Assembly: GCF_020080835.1 (NCBI RefSeq) | Contig: NC_058162.1 | Coordinates: 7,083,323-7,147,322, forward strand | Source: Cotesia glomerata | Taxonomy: Eukaryota > Arthropoda > Insecta > Hymenoptera > Braconidae | Length of the DNA: 64,000 bases | Reading direction: 5' to 3' | Shown: positions 60,826 to 64,000 of the stretch, piece after piece | Layout of the letters: each line of letters begins with the position of its first letter | Position numbering within the stretch: the stretch's first letter is position 1 | Position numbers and translations under genes: made by a program | Notes under the pieces: model-generated | Seen by the model: the letters and a program-made list of their open reading frames with translations, nothing else | What the model was told of the DNA's origin: nothing | Database searches by the model: none

Positions 60826-60990
60826 CGAAAAAACAAAATGGAGCAGCGTTACGAGCGAATAGTTTGGGGTCAGGAGCACGAACACCTCCTTTGGAAAGAA
60901 AAAGTAAATTTTCTGCACTCGGTAGATTATTCAAACCTTGGAAATGGAAACGGAAAAAGAAATCCGATAAATTTGAAGCTGCCTCACGAT
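60826..60990 (+). CDS. Phactr: Phactr exon 2 (FKPWKW/basic segment)
   Basis: The exon is preceded by a good pyrimidine tract and AG (60824-60825), enters in phase 1 and leaves at CACGAT|GTAAGC in phase 1. It encodes residues 134-188: AKKQNGAALRANSLGSGART and then a segment reading FSALGRLFKPWKWKRKKKSD. That block is the signature lying just before the first RPEL repeat in Phactr proteins. Its lysine/arginine run overlaps the nuclear import signal that competes with G-actin in the vertebrate proteins. The neighbours in frame are the His/Gln-rich exon upstream and the RPEL exon 73 bp downstream. Confidence 0.9.
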
Positions 60991-61063
60991 GTAAGCTTTT
61001 CGTTTATTAATTCATGATTTTTATTAAGTCAAAATGAAAAACTAATGATTTTTTTTCTTTTAG

Positions 61064-61162
61064 CTCTCGAAAGAAAAATTTCCGTTCGAGCGAATCGAGA
61101 AGAACTGGTACAAAAAGGAATTCTACTTCCTGAAAGTCCGATCGCGACGATACCAGAAAACG
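61064..61162 (+). CDS. Phactr: Phactr exon 3 (first RPEL repeat)
   Basis: The acceptor is TTTTCTTTTAG at 61063 and the donor ACG|GTTAGT at 61162. The exon encodes residues 189-221, with LERKISVRANREELVQKGIL matching the RPEL pattern (R-x3-E-E-L-x3-G-I-L), which binds monomeric actin. The intron before it is only 73 bp. Further RPEL repeats and the PP1-binding C-terminus, which a complete Phactr should have, are not in the window. Confidence 0.92.
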
Positions 61163-63409
61163 GTTAGTCGATAATCAACGACATCTTTATTATCAGCAGT
61201 AGCAAAATGAAATTTCTAGTAAACCGATTCTTGTTCTGAACAATTATTCTGTTTACATTTTCTTTTGAAAAATTTTATTTTATTTTTTATAATTTATTAC
61301 TAACATTTCCCATTTAGAAATCAAGGATGAAAAGCTATTGTATCAGCTCATGACAGAACATTTATTAAAAGTAACTAGGTCGGTTGTCTGTAAAAAGGTC
61401 TATCATTAGGATAGTTTAAAGCAAATTTATAATACAAATATTCGTCTAGCAATGAATGTATTTTTCCCAAGAGTTTTTCATTCAAATTTTTTATTTTTCA
61501 TGTTTCATATTTACTCACTTTTCTTTCTTTCAAAGTATATTTGGATATGTTTATTTTGCTCTATGATTAATAGGCTATGTTATGGAGATACAATGAAATG
61601 ATAAATGGTTCAGGTACAATGCAATAATAATTTACTCGGAAACGCTGTCTGAATTTTGATAACTTTGTCAGTGAGTTATTGTTATAATTTATAATTTTAA
61701 ACTAGTTTGCAGTTACTTGATTAATATTTTTCAAAAATTCTTTTTTGAGCGAAAATGAGTGCAATTATTATAATACTTGAATTTAACTAATTTATTTCGT
61801 TCAAATACAAGTTATTTAGATTAGAAGAAAAATATTTAAGAAACTTTTCATATTTTAACTGTCCATTAATTCAAATATCTCATGACTCGTACATTTATTT
61901 TGTTTATGAATATTAATAGTTCACAGAAATAACTTTTATATTTATGGTGCAAACATAACGAAGAATTAAATGTCGTTTTTCTTGTCAAAAACTGTACAAA
62001 AAAAAATTTAGTTTTATTACAAATATCATTCATAATTTTTTATTTTTAAATAAATAGGGTTTCATAATGAATTCATCATAAAAGCTATTTTGATTTTCTC
62101 ACAATAATAAATAGAATTTTTTTTTGCAACAGGTACATTATAAAGTTAAATTTTCTACAAAAAAAAAATACATTTATTGCTAGATGATATTTTTATTCAT
62201 CTTATCATAGATCAATATTAATTTGGCACTGATTTAAAAATTTTCTCTTGAAAAATTATCATAGATTAATAAAAATTTTTTTTTATTTTTGTCGAACCAT
62301 CGAAATATTTTTTATAAAATTACATTTTTTTCAAAATACAAATTTAAGGATCAAATTCAATAAGTCAAATTTTTTTTGCAAAAAAGTTAAACAAATATCT
62401 GTTTTTAAAATCAAAAAATTTTCGTAATTGCTAAAAAAATTTTTCCAGAATTCACAATAATTATTTAAATATCTTCTAATTAGTTAATCTAACATCTAAT
62501 TCAACAAATTTTCCAAAACTTGATCAATATTGTCTAAATCATATCACGATCCTTTATTTTCATAATTTATTCAATTTTTTATTCGTTCACTTTTTAAGAA
62601 AAAAAATATTATGATATTTTATAACTCAAACTTTAAAAAATATAAACAAAAATATCTATTTTTGATTTTTAAACTGCAAAAAAATATTTCAATACAAAGT
62701 TTTACAATTTTTTAAAGAAGATTAGCAAATCTTTCATAAAAAAGTAAAAAATGAAAAAAAAAAATTGTCGACAACTCAATTTTTGTATTTTTTACGTCCA
62801 AAAAAAACAGTAGAACCAATCTAAACAATTACCAAATCTCCACAAATAAATGAAAATTGAAAAACAAAAAAAATATTTTTGTGATCAACCAAATGTGAAT
62901 ATTGCAAAAAAATTTTCTAATTTGGCCCTGTCTAGTGAACAACCGGATTTATAGATATATTTACGTATGCATACACAAAATAGGTATTTATTTTTATACT
63001 TTTTTCCGGTTTCAACGAGCTTACGTTACTATTCAACCGTGGATTTTCTATTGAGGAACGAGATAACTTTAAAGAGCATTATCGACTTTTCTCATAAATT
63101 TTTTTTTCTTTTCTTCCGGCACAAAGAACTAGAACTTTTTTTCCTTATTAAATATTTATCCGAATACCCGTCTTTCATTTCGACATTCTGACCAACATTT
63201 ATTAAATTTCTCTCTAACTTTACCTTAAAAAATTCAAAACTTTCATCCTAACTACAACTATATTTATAAAAATTAACAGTAGTTTCATTCTGTTGAAATG
63301 CTAAAAAAAATAAAATTTATATTGATAAATTCAAAAAGATCTCATTAAAAACACTCATTATATTTTATCAACAAAGCAGATCTTATTATATCATCCATTA
63401 TAATTGCAG
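61163..63409 (+). other. Phactr: Phactr intron 3
   Basis: About 2.25 kb of AT-rich intron without recognisable exons or clear repeats. The frame at 62967-63191 is AT-driven. Confidence 0.7.
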
Positions 63410-63727
63410 ATTCTCCGAACGACTCAGGATTTATTCAAAAGCCTCCTACACCCCAGCAGCAACATAACCAACAACAGCAACAGCAGCAGCAGCAACACCA
63501 GCAATCACAGGGTGGAACGCCCGCGGCAACGCCGACTGCTCAACAAACGTCATCTCAGCCTCCAGTTTCAGGTACAAATTCAAGTACTACCAACAGTAGT
63601 AACAGTAGCAGTAACCAGAATCCTCATTCGATGGGCTCTGGGTCCAATCCTGATCAATCTTCACCTCATCTTCCTCAATATACGGGAGGAATGCTATCAG
63701 CTAATCAATTGAACGGCAACACACAAG
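63410..63727 (+). CDS. Phactr: Phactr exon 4 (Gln/Ser-rich linker)
   Basis: The acceptor TAATTGCAG (63409) and donor CAAG|GTAAGT (63728) bound a 318-bp exon read in phase 1, residues 222-327. It opens DSPNDSGFIQKPPTPQQQHN, runs through a polyglutamine stretch with His, then Thr/Ser/Asn-rich sequence and SSPHLPQYTGGMLSANQLNG. This is disordered linker between the first and later RPEL repeats. A 102-codon plus-strand frame overlapping it in another phase (63404-63712) is a shadow of this exon. Confidence 0.85.
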
Positions 63728-64000
63728 GTAAGTTTTTTTTTTATTCAATTTATTATTTTATAAATTAAAAATGAGTAATATTTAATTTTTAATTGTTAAT
63801 AATAATAGTAATCAATTTCAACGTATTTTATTTATTTATTTATTTGAAAAGAAACGCCCTCGGCAATTTACAAAGATATATTACATTTTCATGTGTAGTA
63901 TGTTTAGTTAATATTTATATTCAATAAATAACATCTGTAAAGAGAAGATAGATGTAATTTAATATTGATTATAATTTAATTATTTTAATTCCAAATTTAA
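63728..64000 (+). other. Phactr: Start of the next Phactr intron
   Basis: AT-rich intron sequence follows the donor GTAAGT and continues off the right edge. Confidence 0.7.

Noticed and set aside
1..64000. CRISPR array, bacterial operon or integrated viral cluster
   Set aside because: No regularly spaced short repeats, no prokaryotic gene organisation and no viral structural or replication genes were seen; the only replication-type gene is the retrotransposon pol.

Overview
The window is AT-rich eukaryotic DNA with spliceosomal introns, very long non-coding stretches, many short inverted-repeat transposons and a truncated Ty3/gypsy-type element. The two recognisable host genes have the form expected of an insect. 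A parasitoid wasp or another AT-rich hymenopteran would fit, but that placement is inference. No bacterial operon, CRISPR array or viral gene cluster is visible.

Layout. Positions 38-286 hold one unrecognised exon-like reading frame on the plus strand. Positions 3489-6861 hold a complete five-exon minus-strand gene for a type II membrane glycosyltransferase of family GT92 (503 residues once the exons are joined in phase). From about 7 to 33.8 kb there is no convincing host coding sequence. This part contains a truncated CsRn1-like LTR retrotransposon with an in-frame stop (17148-20470), a piggyBac-type TTAA element (21877-22432), a 730-bp foldback element (25211-25940), a 140-bp foldback element (31788-31927), a CAGGGTG element bounded by a 16-bp direct repeat (32026-32638), and a GC-richer promoter-like island (28585-29125). 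From 33922 to the right edge lies the 5' part of a phosphatase and actin regulator gene (Phactr). A His/Gln-rich first coding exon is followed by an intron of about 26.5 kb, then an exon with the FKPWKW/basic segment, an exon with the first RPEL actin-binding repeat, and a Gln/Ser-rich exon. The remaining RPEL repeats and the C-terminus lie beyond the window.

The large intron is a repeat graveyard. It holds two inverted copies of a microsatellite-carrying element, the second copy of the 140-bp foldback, members of a CACTG-ended MITE family (some nested in other repeats), and several GC-richer islands that may be regulatory or alternative first exons.

The two host genes have no evident functional link. 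One acts in the secretory pathway on glycans and the other in actin and PP1 regulation. The most unusual signals are the structured repeats: nested insertions with readable 2-bp duplications, a 48-bp perfect inverted repeat flanking the retroelement, and an element with an unusually long 16-bp flanking duplication. I did not find a clearly new multi-gene system.
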